Origin: an uncultured Clostridia bacterium
GTDB lineage: Bacteria; Bacillota; Clostridia; Christensenellales; Aristaeellaceae
DNA: 13,703 nucleotides
Reading direction: 5' to 3'
NCBI GenBank assembly: GCA_947600345.1
Contig: CANQGC010000054.1
Location: 1 to 13,703 of the forward strand
Positions 7,353 through 13,703 of this stretch are shown piece by piece. Under the pieces are notes generated by a model. It was not told the origin of the DNA. It made no database searches and saw nothing but the letters and a program-made list of their open reading frames with translations. How positions within the stretch are numbered: position 1 is the stretch's first letter; every line of letters begins with the position of its first letter. Made by a program: the position numbers and the translations under genes.

Positions 7353-10300
7353 TCACTGGCCGGAGAGGTTCAGGTTCGGGTCGAAGAGCAGCGAGAGCGT
7401 CTGGCCGTCCACGGCGGTGTCCACGTCCGGGTTGATCACGGTCAGGCCGTAGCCCAGCGCGTCGTTGACCTGCTGCTGGAAGGCGGCGATGGCCTCCAGC
7501 GTGGCGCGGTCCAGAACGCCGGCCTCCGCCTGGGGATCGAGCAGGCCGTGGCCGTAGAGCCGGATCTGCACGGACTGGATCTCCTCCGGCGTGCTCTGTT
7601 CGTTCAGGAAGGCGGGCGCGCTGGCGGTCTGCTGCACGGGCTCGGGCGTGGTCTGCTGCACGGGCTCCGGCGTCGCCTCCGGCGCGGGGATGGCGAAGCG
7701 CAGCTCGCTCCACTGCGTGCTCTCCGCGCCGCCGCCCACCGGCGTCGCGCCCACCCGCAACAGGTAGGTGCCCGGCTTCAGCTGCGCGGTGTTGACGGTG
7801 CGGCTGGTGTCCGTGGTGGTGCCCAGGCTGTAGTCGGTGCCGTCCGCTTCGTAGGTGAGGTTTACGGTGTAGGACTCCACCTGGCCGTCGGCCATCCAGC
7901 TGAAGATGGCGCTGCCGCTGGAGACGTACTGCACGCCGTCCAGCTGATAGGCGGTGCTGCCCAGGTTGATCGCCGGCTTGCCCACGCTGGGCTCGGGCGT
8001 CGGCGCCTCGGTGGGCTCGGGCGTGACCGGCACCGGCAGCGTCAGCTGAAGGGACTGCCACACGATGTCGCTCTCGGTGCCGTTGACCGGGAGCGCGCCG
8101 ATGCGCAGCTCGTAGGTCTCGCCGGGATTCATGGCGCTCGTGTTCAGGGGGAAGCCGGTCATTTGGCTGTTCTCGGCCTTCTGGATGACATTCTGGGAGC
8201 CGTCGTAGAGGTAGACGGTGTAGCTCTGCACATCGCCCTCCGCGCCCCAGGTGATCTCGTGCTTGCCGGGGGTGAGCTCCACCTGGCCGCTGACCTCCCC
8301 GCCGGAGAGGGCGAAGTGGATCGTGCCGACCGTCCCGACCGAAGGCGCGGGCGTATCGGTCACTTCGGGCGTGGCGGCCACCTCGGGCGTGCCAGTGACC
8401 TCCGGCGTGACCTCCGCGCTGGGCTCGGGCGTGATCTCCGCGCCGGGCTCCGGCGTGGCGCCGCCGAAGGGATCGGGGGTCTCGCCGGCGTTCGGATCGG
8501 GGGTGACGTCCTCAAAGGAGCCCGCGCCGTTGGGATCGGCGGACTCGCTGGGCGCGGCGCTGGCGGCCTGGGTGGGCTCGGGCGTACCGGCGAGCTTGCT
8601 CAGGTTCAGCTTGCGCTTCGAGGCGTACTGCAGATACTGGAGCGACTTGGAGTCACACAGGCCGGTGACCTCGACCAGCGGGCTCCCGTTGTAGCTGTTG
8701 ATGGCGCGCTGAAGTCCGCGCACGGCCTCCTCGGTGTCCGGGCCGTATTCGCCGTTGACCAGGTTGCTGTCGAGGAGCTTGCAGCGGCTGAGCATGCGCT
8801 GCATCTCCTGAATGCTCTCCTTGGTGGAGTAGGGCGCGACGCCGTCGAACTCGGGCACCAGCGTGGGCGCCTGGGTGATCTCGGGCCCCAGACTGCCGGA
8901 GAGATCCAGACCGTCGTCGTAGGCCTGCGTCAGCAGCCGCAGCGTTTCGGTGTCGCAGTTTCCGGTGACCTCCAGGTTTCCGAGCCCGCGCTCATTGGCC
9001 GCCACCTGGAAGGCGCGCACGGCCACCTGGGTCTCCGAGTCGTAGTGGCCGCTGATGTGGGCGGAATCCAGGAGTCCGACCTGGGCGAGCATCTCCTGCA
9101 TGAACTCGATGGACTCGGGCGGGGAGTCGGGCGTGACGCCGCCGTCGCCGGCCTGCTGCTCCGGGGGAACCTCGGTGGGGTCGGGGCCGGGCTCGTAGTC
9201 GGGCTCGAAGCCGGGCTCACCGGTCTCGCCCTGGGGCAGGTCGTACATGCGGCCGTTTTCCACGCAGTATTCCAGGTAGCGCATGGTCAGATCGTCCACG
9301 GCGCCGCTGACCTCCAGCGTCTCCTCGCCCCGGAGCTGGTTGACCCAGCTCTGGAAGTTGCGCACGGCCTGGGCGGTGCTGACGCCGTACACGCCGTCGG
9401 CCTCGCTGGCGCCGAGCAGGCCCACCTGCTGCAGAAGCTTCTGCACCGCCAGGATCTCCTCCTGGCTGGAGGAGGCGTCCACGCGGCCATCCGAGGCGGC
9501 GGACGTGGGTCCGGGCGTGGGCGCGGGGGTCTCCTTCGGCACGGCGGTGGCGGTCTCCAGGCGCTTCCACTCCTCGTCGTAGTAGTTCAGCCAGGCGCGG
9601 GTCAGCGCGTCGGCGTTGCCGTCCATCTGCAGCACCACGTAGCCCTGCAGCTGGTTCACGCGCCGCTGGAAGCTCTTCAGCGCGGCCTGGGTGGCTGATC
9701 CGAACTTGCCGTCGGCACTGCCCTCGGGGAGCAGGCCCAGGTGGATCAGCTTGTTCTGCAGATCGCGCACCTCGCTCTCGGAGGACGCGCTGTTGATGGT
9801 GCCGTCGTTGGGCTTGGCGGTGACCTTGGGTTCGGGCGTGGCGGTGGGCCGGATCAGCGATACGCTGGAGTTGTAGAGCCACTGCTGGGTCTTCTTGCCG
9901 GCGATGCCGTCCTCCACCAGCTTCACGGCGGGGGAGCAGTACTCGTTGACGTACCGCTGGAATTCGCGCACGGCGCTCTTGGTGTCGTTGTCGTACTTGC
10001 CGGTGACGCTGCTGTAGCTCAGCCAGCCCAGGTGCACCAAGCGGTTCTGGAGCTCGCGCACGTTGCTCTCGTCGGAATTTGTGTTGACGGTGGGATAGTT
10101 TTCGTTGCCCTGCAGTTCGGGCTTCTTGGTGGGCTGGCCGCTGAGCTGCTGCTCCAGCGCGCTGTTGGTGGTCTCGGGCTTGGTGTAGTCCAGCCAGCTC
10201 AGCTCCGGGTCCACCAGCGCCGCGAAGGTGGCGGTGGCGTAGGGGGTGGGCGTGGGCGAGCTGTCGGGCGACCAGGTGCCGTCGCCGACCGACTCGGGCG

Positions 10301-10886
10301 GATTGTCCGCCGTGCGGTCGTCGGTGGCTCCCAGCGTGTTCAGGAACAGCACCAGCACGATGGCCATGACCACCACCACCGCCGCCGCGATGGCCGCATA
10401 GAGCAGTATCCGCCTGCGGCGCTCGGGGTCGCCCTCCTGAGCGGCCTCCGGCTGACCGGAGGGCGCGGCGTTCTTGCGCTGGGCGATGTAGGCGGTGCCG
10501 TTTTCCTCGAAGTAGAAGTGGCGCTGGTGCGGGTCCTCCGGGCTCTCCACGCTGGCGTGCAGCTTGCGCATGCCGGTCTCGAAGGCGTCCTCCATGCCGG
10601 CCACGGGCACGACGCTGCCGTCGTTCAGCCGCTCCGCGCAGTTGCGCGGCAGGTACTCGCGGATGCGGATCACGCCGCCGCGCTTGGTGTCCAGCGCGTT
10701 GTAGACGATGCCGCCGGAATCCTGACCCAGGGCGCGGCCCACCAGGAAGCGCTGCCGGTACACCAGCGTGCCCGGGAGCAGCTGGATCTGGGGCACCGCC
10801 GCGCGGGAGTCGCCGCCGCAGTGGGGGCAGACCGTCTCGCCGTTCAGGTCCTTGAAGCAATACATGCACAGATTTTCGTATGCCAT
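7353..10886 (-). CDS. Membrane protein: zinc ribbon, pseudokinase N-lobe, one TM helix, six PG-binding-like and two beta-sandwich-like domains
   Basis: This 1177-residue protein is probably single-pass, with the N-terminus inside the cell. Order: a zinc ribbon (C7, C10, C20, C23). A protein-kinase N-lobe remnant at about residues 36-137, with a glycine loop GQDSGG, an 'IRIREYLP' strand where active relatives have AIKEYFP, and a hinge-like FEENGTAYIAQ. A basic stop and membrane helix at about 157-184. Five peptidoglycan-binding-1-like domains at about 273-341, 368-436, 472-541, 588-658 and 686-758. A Thr/Pro/Glu-rich linker at 769-848. Two related beta-sandwich-like domains at about 852-951 and 972-1067. 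A sixth PG-binding-like domain at 1096-1168. There is no kinase C-lobe or catalytic loop. The ATG at 10886 has AAAGGAG 11 bases upstream; the GTG at 10898 abuts that site and is rejected. It lies 31 bases after the HAD-Tmk gene, so is probably co-transcribed. A wall-sensing or scaffold role is inference. Confidence 0.88.
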   Translation of the reverse strand: MAYENLCMYCFKDLNGETVCPHCGGDSRAAVPQIQLLPGTLVYRQRFLVGRALGQDSGGIVYNALDTKRGGVIRIREYLPRNCAERLNDGSVVPVAGMEDAFETGMRKLHASVESPEDPHQRHFYFEENGTAYIAQRKNAAPSGQPEAAQEGDPERRRRILLYAAIAAAVVVVMAIVLVLFLNTLGATDDRTADNPPESVGDGTWSPDSSPTPTPYATATFAALVDPELSWLDYTKPETTNSALEQQLSGQPTKKPELQGNENYPTVNTNSDESNVRELQNRLVHLGWLSYSSVTGKYDNDTKSAVREFQRYVNEYCSPAVKLVEDGIAGKKTQQWLYNSSVSLIRPTATPEPKVTAKPNDGTINSASSESEVRDLQNKLIHLGLLPEGSADGKFGSATQAALKSFQRRVNQLQGYVVLQMDGNADALTRAWLNYYDEEWKRLETATAVPKETPAPTPGPTSAASDGRVDASSSQEEILAVQKLLQQVGLLGASEADGVYGVSTAQAVRNFQSWVNQLRGEETLEVSGAVDDLTMRYLEYCVENGRMYDLPQGETGEPGFEPDYEPGPDPTEVPPEQQAGDGGVTPDSPPESIEFMQEMLAQVGLLDSAHISGHYDSETQVAVRAFQVAANERGLGNLEVTGNCDTETLRLLTQAYDDGLDLSGSLGPEITQAPTLVPEFDGVAPYSTKESIQEMQRMLSRCKLLDSNLVNGEYGPDTEEAVRGLQRAINSYNGSPLVEVTGLCDSKSLQYLQYASKRKLNLSKLAGTPEPTQAASAAPSESADPNGAGSFEDVTPDPNAGETPDPFGGATPEPGAEITPEPSAEVTPEVTGTPEVAATPEVTDTPAPSVGTVGTIHFALSGGEVSGQVELTPGKHEITWGAEGDVQSYTVYLYDGSQNVIQKAENSQMTGFPLNTSAMNPGETYELRIGALPVNGTESDIVWQSLQLTLPVPVTPEPTEAPTPEPSVGKPAINLGSTAYQLDGVQYVSSGSAIFSWMADGQVESYTVNLTYEADGTDYSLGTTTDTSRTVNTAQLKPGTYLLRVGATPVGGGAESTQWSELRFAIPAPEATPEPVQQTTPEPVQQTASAPAFLNEQSTPEEIQSVQIRLYGHGLLDPQAEAGVLDRATLEAIAAFQQQVNDALGYGLTVINPDVDTAVDGQTLSLLFDPNLNLSGQ
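8342..8579. repeat. Low-complexity repeat encoding a Thr-Pro-Glu linker
   Basis: Degenerate copies of (T/C)CGGGCGTG and close variants recur, most densely at 8361-8460. On the minus strand they encode repeated TPEP/TPEV units of an extended, flexible spacer between PG-binding domains and the beta-sandwich domains. It is likely to vary in length between strains by slippage. Confidence 0.6.
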
Positions 10887-10917
10887 CGTTTCTTCCACTC
10901 CTTTGGTGGGTCCCGGA

Positions 10918-12195
10918 TCAGCCGATCAGCGCGTCCAGCGCGGCGCGCACGTCGGCGAATATCTCCTCGATGCTTCGGTCGGAGTCGATTTTGAGGATGC
11001 GGCCGGGCTCGGCGGCGGCGAGCTCCTCGAAGGCGCGATCCACGCGATCGAAGAAGTCGTCCCGCTCGGACTCGATGCGGTCGAGCGATCCTCCGGCGCG
11101 CATCCTGCGGGCGGTCACGCCGCGGTCGCCGGCGAACAGCAGCGTCCGGTCCGGCGCGGCCGCGAGCGCCGCTCTATTGATTTGACGTATAAAGTCGTCT
11201 CCAAGTTCACGCCCGCGGGCCTGATAGGCGTAGCTGGAGTCCAGATACCGGTCGCAGAGCACGATCTTTCCTTCCTCCAGCGCGGGCAGGATCACCCGGC
11301 GCACGTGCTCGGCCCGGGCGGCGGCGTAGAGCAGCGCCTCGCACTCCGGGGACATGCCTTTGAAGCGCACGTCCAGCACCACGTCCCGGATGGCCTCGGC
11401 GGACGGACAGCCGCCCGGCTCCCGACTGGACACGACCTCCCAGCCGCGCTCGCTCAGGTAATCCGCCGCGAGCTTCATCTGGGTAGACTTGCCGCAGCCG
11501 TCCGCGCCCTCGAAGGTGATGAAGGCGCCGCGCTCCGCCGGCTCGCCGGGCAGCAGCAGCGCTCGAAGCTCCGCCACGCTGTCCGCGATCTCGTCCGCGC
11601 CGGATTCCTCCAGCTCCTCCCGGCTGCCGTAGCCGAAGGCCACGCCCACGGCGGCGACGTTCAGCTTCTTCGCCGCCGCCATGTCGAACTTCCGGTCGCC
11701 CACCATCGCGGTGCGCGCGGGGTCGTAGGCCCCGGGCAGCGCCTGGCGCAACAGCGCCACCTTGTCGGCGTTGGTGTTCTCCATGGTGATGCCTACGATG
11801 GCGTCGAAGTACTGATCGAAGCCGAAGTGCTCCGCGATGCGGCGGACGAACAGCTCCGGCTTGGCGCTGGCGATGCCGAGGTACGCGCCCCTGGCCTTGA
11901 GCGCCTTCAGCAGCGGGGCCATGCCGGGGTAGAGGCGGTTTTCCCTCCAGCCAATGGTGGAGTAGCGCTCGCGGTAGAGCTCGGTGGCGCGGATCGCCCC
12001 GGCCTCGTCCAGGCCCGCGTACTCCATGAAGGACGCCACCAGCGGCGGGCCCACGAAGCGGTCCAGTATCGCCTGCTCGGGAACCGGTATACCCAGCTTC
12101 TCGAAGGCGTAGGCCGCGCTCCGGGTGATGCCCGCGCCGGACTCGGTCAGCGTGCCGTCCAGGTCGAAGAGTATCGTATCGTACTTCAAGCGCAT
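10918..12195 (-). CDS. tmk: HAD-family phosphatase fused to thymidylate kinase
   Basis: This 425-residue cytoplasmic fusion is twice the size of normal Tmk (about 200-215). Residues 1-215 are a HAD hydrolase of the phosphoglycolate-phosphatase-like type: nucleophile motif DLDGT (D11, D13), a cap, S110 as motif II, K145, and GDRKFD (D167, D171) as motif IV. Residues 222-425 are a thymidylate kinase, which phosphorylates dTMP to dTDP with ATP. It shows a P-loop EGADGCGKST (K236), REPGG (258-262), DRY (315-317) and a lid LDRIESE with DFFDRV. Both sites look intact. The ATG at 12195 is chosen because the HAD fold begins right after it; GAGG lies only two bases upstream, so initiation may be weak. 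Earlier in-frame starts (12219, 12270) lack a site, and 12270 coincides with the predicted transcript start. Whether the HAD part acts on nucleotides or on damaged metabolites cannot be told. Confidence 0.92.
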   Translation of the reverse strand: MRLKYDTILFDLDGTLTESGAGITRSAAYAFEKLGIPVPEQAILDRFVGPPLVASFMEYAGLDEAGAIRATELYRERYSTIGWRENRLYPGMAPLLKALKARGAYLGIASAKPELFVRRIAEHFGFDQYFDAIVGITMENTNADKVALLRQALPGAYDPARTAMVGDRKFDMAAAKKLNVAAVGVAFGYGSREELEESGADEIADSVAELRALLLPGEPAERGAFITFEGADGCGKSTQMKLAADYLSERGWEVVSSREPGGCPSAEAIRDVVLDVRFKGMSPECEALLYAAARAEHVRRVILPALEEGKIVLCDRYLDSSYAYQARGRELGDDFIRQINRAALAAAPDRTLLFAGDRGVTARRMRAGGSLDRIESERDDFFDRVDRAFEELAAAEPGRILKIDSDRSIEEIFADVRAALDALIG

Positions 12196-12275
12196 AACCT
12201 CACATTGAACAGCGCACATAATGAATAGGAAGGAAGCATACACATCCACAATATTGCGCTTACATACCAATCTTT

Positions 12276-12304
12276 ATTGTATCTTATGGAATGTGACTTT
12301 TCAA
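12276..12304 (-). promoter_or_regulatory. Sigma-A-type promoter for the HAD-Tmk / wall-protein unit
   Basis: On the minus strand TTGAAA (12304-12299) and TACAAT (12281-12276) are 17 bases apart, each five of six to consensus. Transcription would begin near 12269, giving a leader of about 75 bases before the ATG at 12195. Confidence 0.82.
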
Positions 12305-12344
12305 GCCCTCCGCGATGAAAACTGATGGTCAAACTGTGCACAGG

Positions 12345-12373
12345 TTGAAAAAGCCGCGGGAATGTGATAAGAT
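12345..12373 (+). promoter_or_regulatory. Sigma-A-type extended -10 promoter for the small exporter gene
   Basis: TTGAAA (12345-12350) and TAAGAT (12368-12373) are 17 bases apart, with TG one base ahead of the -10 box (12365-12366), which is the extended -10 form. It is divergent from the promoter at 12276-12304; the two -35 boxes are 40 bases apart. Confidence 0.72.
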
Positions 12374-12404
12374 ACAGACTGGAAAACGTCTGATGGAGGG
12401 AATT

Positions 12405-12986
12405 ATGCTGAGAGAATGGATGCTTCGCTGCCCGCTGCTCCTGGAGGCGGCGGGGGGCTTCGTCTGGAGCGAGCGCCTGCGGGACGTGGTCATCACGGCG
12501 TTATTGAGCATGGTGCCGACCTTCGAGGGCCGCTACGCCATCACGATCATGCTGGGCATGGGAATGCCCGCGGGCTTTGCCTACGCGCTGGCGGTGATCT
12601 GCTCCACGCTGCCGATGCCGTTCATACTGCTGCTGTTGCGGCCGGTGCTGGACTGGTTCTACACGCTGCCGATCCGGCCGGTGCGCAGGTTTGCCGCCTG
12701 GCTGGAGCGGCGCAGCGCGCGCAAGCGGCGCAAGATGCACGCGGGCAAGGGCAAGGGCGTGCGCGGCTGGCTGGGCCGGTGGCTTTCGGAGGAGACGCTG
12801 GAGCTGATCGGGCTGTACATATTCGTGGCGCTGCCGCTGCCGGGCACCGGCTGCTGGACGGGCAGCGCGGTCGCCACGCTGTTCGAGATGCCGCGCCTCA
12901 AGAGCGCCATCGCGATCCTGCTGGGGAATTGCACGGCTTGCGCCCTGATGTGCGCGGGCACGCTGGGGGTGTTTTCTTTCCTGTAG
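12405..12986 (+). CDS. Small multidrug-export-like membrane protein (COG2426 / Sm_multidrug_ex family)
   Basis: This is a 193-residue integral membrane protein. Hydrophobic helices lie at about residues 28-52, 56-80, 131-146 and 165-192. A strongly basic cytoplasmic loop lies at about 94-124. Family-type motifs are PTFEGRYAI (38-46) near the first helix and PLPGTGCWTGS (144-154) in the second half, which resemble the paired re-entrant motifs of this family. The ATG at 12405 has GGAGGG 5 bases upstream, so the longer frame starting at 12315 is rejected. The family name implies export of small toxic compounds, but its true substrate is poorly established. It is transcribed alone, divergent from the HAD-Tmk gene, and no U-rich terminator follows. 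Confidence 0.85.
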   Translation: MLREWMLRCPLLLEAAGGFVWSERLRDVVITALLSMVPTFEGRYAITIMLGMGMPAGFAYALAVICSTLPMPFILLLLRPVLDWFYTLPIRPVRRFAAWLERRSARKRRKMHAGKGKGVRGWLGRWLSEETLELIGLYIFVALPLPGTGCWTGSAVATLFEMPRLKSAIAILLGNCTACALMCAGTLGVFSFL

Positions 12987-13209
12987 GGGCGCCTGCCCGG
13001 CGCGGGGGCGGAATCCCCACAGGGGATTCCGTTCAGCGGCGATCCTTGCGGATCGCCGCTGGAGGGGTTCCGCCTCACGGCGGCAAGGGTGCCCTGCCGG
13101 GCACGTGGACGCCTCACGGCGTAGGTTTGGGAATCCCCACTGGGGATTCCCTTCAGCAACGGCCCTGCGGGCCGCTGCTGCTGCCTCACGGCAGGGGCGC
13201 CTCCCGGCG
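12986..13209. repeat. Composite hairpin-repeat array with 120-base period
   Basis: Two copies of a double-hairpin module begin at 13009 and 13129. Each has a 10-bp stem GGAATCCCC/GGGGATTCC with a 3-base loop (13009-13031; 13129-13151), then TTCAG, then a 12-position stem (13034-13061 perfect; 13154-13180 with one mismatch). Between and after them lie short stems with loop TCAC (13070-13083, 13109-13122, 13181-13194). The array is framed by near-identical GGGGCGCCT-(G)-CCCGGCG units at 12986-13002 and 13194-13209. It overlaps the last base of the exporter gene stop. It is a REP-like dispersed-repeat candidate; no coding potential is seen. Confidence 0.75.
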
Positions 13210-13211
13210 GG

Positions 13212-13257
13212 CCAAGGAGAGATGGGGGACGTCAAGCGTCCCCCGTTCCCTCCTTGG
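13212..13257. repeat. Long imperfect hairpin with a GTCAAGC-type loop
   Basis: An inner perfect 8-bp stem (GGGGGACG at 13224-13231 with 13237-13244, loop TCAAG) sits inside an outer stem CCAAGGAG (13212-13219) with CTCCTTGG (13250-13257). The symmetrical shape is seen equally on both strands. There is no U-tract, so it is not a standard terminator. Confidence 0.65.
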
Positions 13258-13260
13258 ATT

Positions 13261-13306
13261 CTCCCCTCCCTCTCCTGACCAGGGCTGCGGCCCTGGACCC
13301 GGGGAG
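13261..13306. repeat. Nested hairpin
   Basis: A perfect 7-bp stem CCAGGGC/GCCCTGG (13279-13285, 13290-13296, loop TGCG) is enclosed by CTCCCC (13261-13266) pairing with GGGGAG (13301-13306). It continues the hairpin-rich non-coding block. Confidence 0.55.
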
Positions 13307-13309
13307 GAA

Positions 13310-13703
13310 CCGAGGTTAGTACAGCTGCGAAGGTTACGTTACGCGGGGACCTCGACCCCCGCGTCCGCGAGGTTTCGTTGGAGGACGGGGGTTACCGGGG
13401 ATAGTTCGTATTGCCTAACTCTCGTTACGCCGCGGTTACGCGCCCGCGGCGGCCGCGGGGCTGCGGGTTAGAGCCCGCAGCGTTGGAGAACGCAGGGGAA
13501 GGTGCGGTGTTCCCTTATCGCTTCTCTCCGTTGCTGCGCCAGCTGCGTTTCTTTATCCTATCTTCGTCGGCTTTCAGCAGGGTCCGGGGCGGCAGCCCCG
13601 CCGAAGCGAAGCGGAGGCGTAACCCCCGTAACCCAAAAACCAAAGGCTACAGAGGGCCGGTATTGTCGGCCCGATAACGGAACCTCGGCAATACGAACTC
13701 AGC
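13310..13703. other. Non-coding stretch rich in inverted repeats and GGTTA(C/G) words; possible structured RNA or element edge
   Basis: No supported gene is seen here. Local stems: 13341-13348/13357-13364 (8 bp), 13443-13449/13453-13459 (7 bp), 13461-13467/13474-13480 (7 bp), 13480-13484/13489-13493 (5 bp), 13585-13590/13595-13600 (6 bp) and 13654-13659/13667-13672 (6 bp). Distant perfect inverted pairs: 13403-13415 with 13687-13699 (13 bases), 13385-13395 with 13619-13629 (11 bases) and 13310-13317 with 13681-13688 (8 bases). GGTTA(C/G) or CGTTAC occurs seven times in 13314-13471, and reversed twice at 13619-13633. I do not recognise a known RNA family, tRNA or rRNA part. Confidence 0.5.

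Noticed and set aside
7281..9698. 805-residue plus-strand frame opposite the wall protein
   Set aside because: It has Gly/Leu/Val/His-rich shadow composition, no domain and no ribosome binding site. The opposite strand encodes recognisable PG-binding repeats.
13009..13031. Terminator for the small exporter gene
   Set aside because: The stem is perfect but has a 3-base loop and no U-tract on either strand, and it recurs as a repeat at 13129.
12986..13260. CRISPR array
   Set aside because: Repeats are palindromic, unequal and only two to three copies, with no uniform spacers and no cas genes.
13411..13677. 88-residue open frame in the right-hand repeat region
   Set aside because: It has no ribosome binding site, runs through several hairpins and shows Arg/Pro-rich low-complexity composition.
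13310..13703. tRNA, rRNA, tmRNA, RNase P or SRP RNA
   Set aside because: I could not find a T-arm GTTCRA with an acceptor stem, or the conserved core motifs of these RNAs, on either strand.

Overview
The window looks like a chromosomal segment of a high-GC, gut-type member of the Clostridia (Firmicutes/Bacillota). This is inferred from AAGGAGG-type ribosome binding sites, sigma-A-type promoters with exact 17-base spacers, a group B-type [FeFe] hydrogenase, an ABC sugar importer with no ATPase gene of its own, and GC-rich coding DNA set against AT-rich promoter gaps. I cannot name the species.

Layout, left to right. (1) Bases 2-2428 (+) hold the 3' part of a large beta-propeller (WD40/PQQ-like) protein whose 5' end lies outside the window. 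(2) A strong bidirectional terminator at 2438-2478 separates it from a convergent minus-strand operon for carbohydrate import. That operon reads substrate-binding protein (5682-4390), permease 1 (4260-3346) and permease 2 (3346-2501). It has a clear promoter overlapped by a 7-10-7 palindrome, and two RNA hairpins between the binding protein and the permeases. (3) Also on the minus strand is a 478-residue monomeric [FeFe] hydrogenase with an iron-sulfur-rich N-terminus (7259-5823). (4) Upstream of it is a two-gene minus-strand unit. A HAD phosphatase-thymidylate kinase fusion (12195-10918) is followed after 31 bases by a 1177-residue membrane protein (10886-7353). That protein has a zinc ribbon, a truncated and inactivated protein-kinase N-lobe, one membrane helix, six peptidoglycan-binding-like domains and two related beta-sandwich-like domains. 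(5) A divergent promoter pair (12276-12373) drives the fusion gene leftward and a COG2426-type small membrane exporter (12405-12986, +) rightward. (6) Bases 12987-13703 have no convincing gene. They carry a dense set of short hairpins, a 120-base composite repeat, and scattered inverted repeats.

How the genes relate: the importer operon is a self-contained functional set that probably uses a shared ATPase encoded elsewhere. The fusion gene and the pseudokinase wall protein are probably co-transcribed, but no functional link can be read from the sequence. The hydrogenase stands alone, with no maturation or electron-transfer partner genes in view.

Most unusual are the pseudokinase N-lobe fused to an external multi-PG-binding region, the HAD-Tmk fusion, and the repeat region at the right end, where short hairpins keep their loop while their stems covary.
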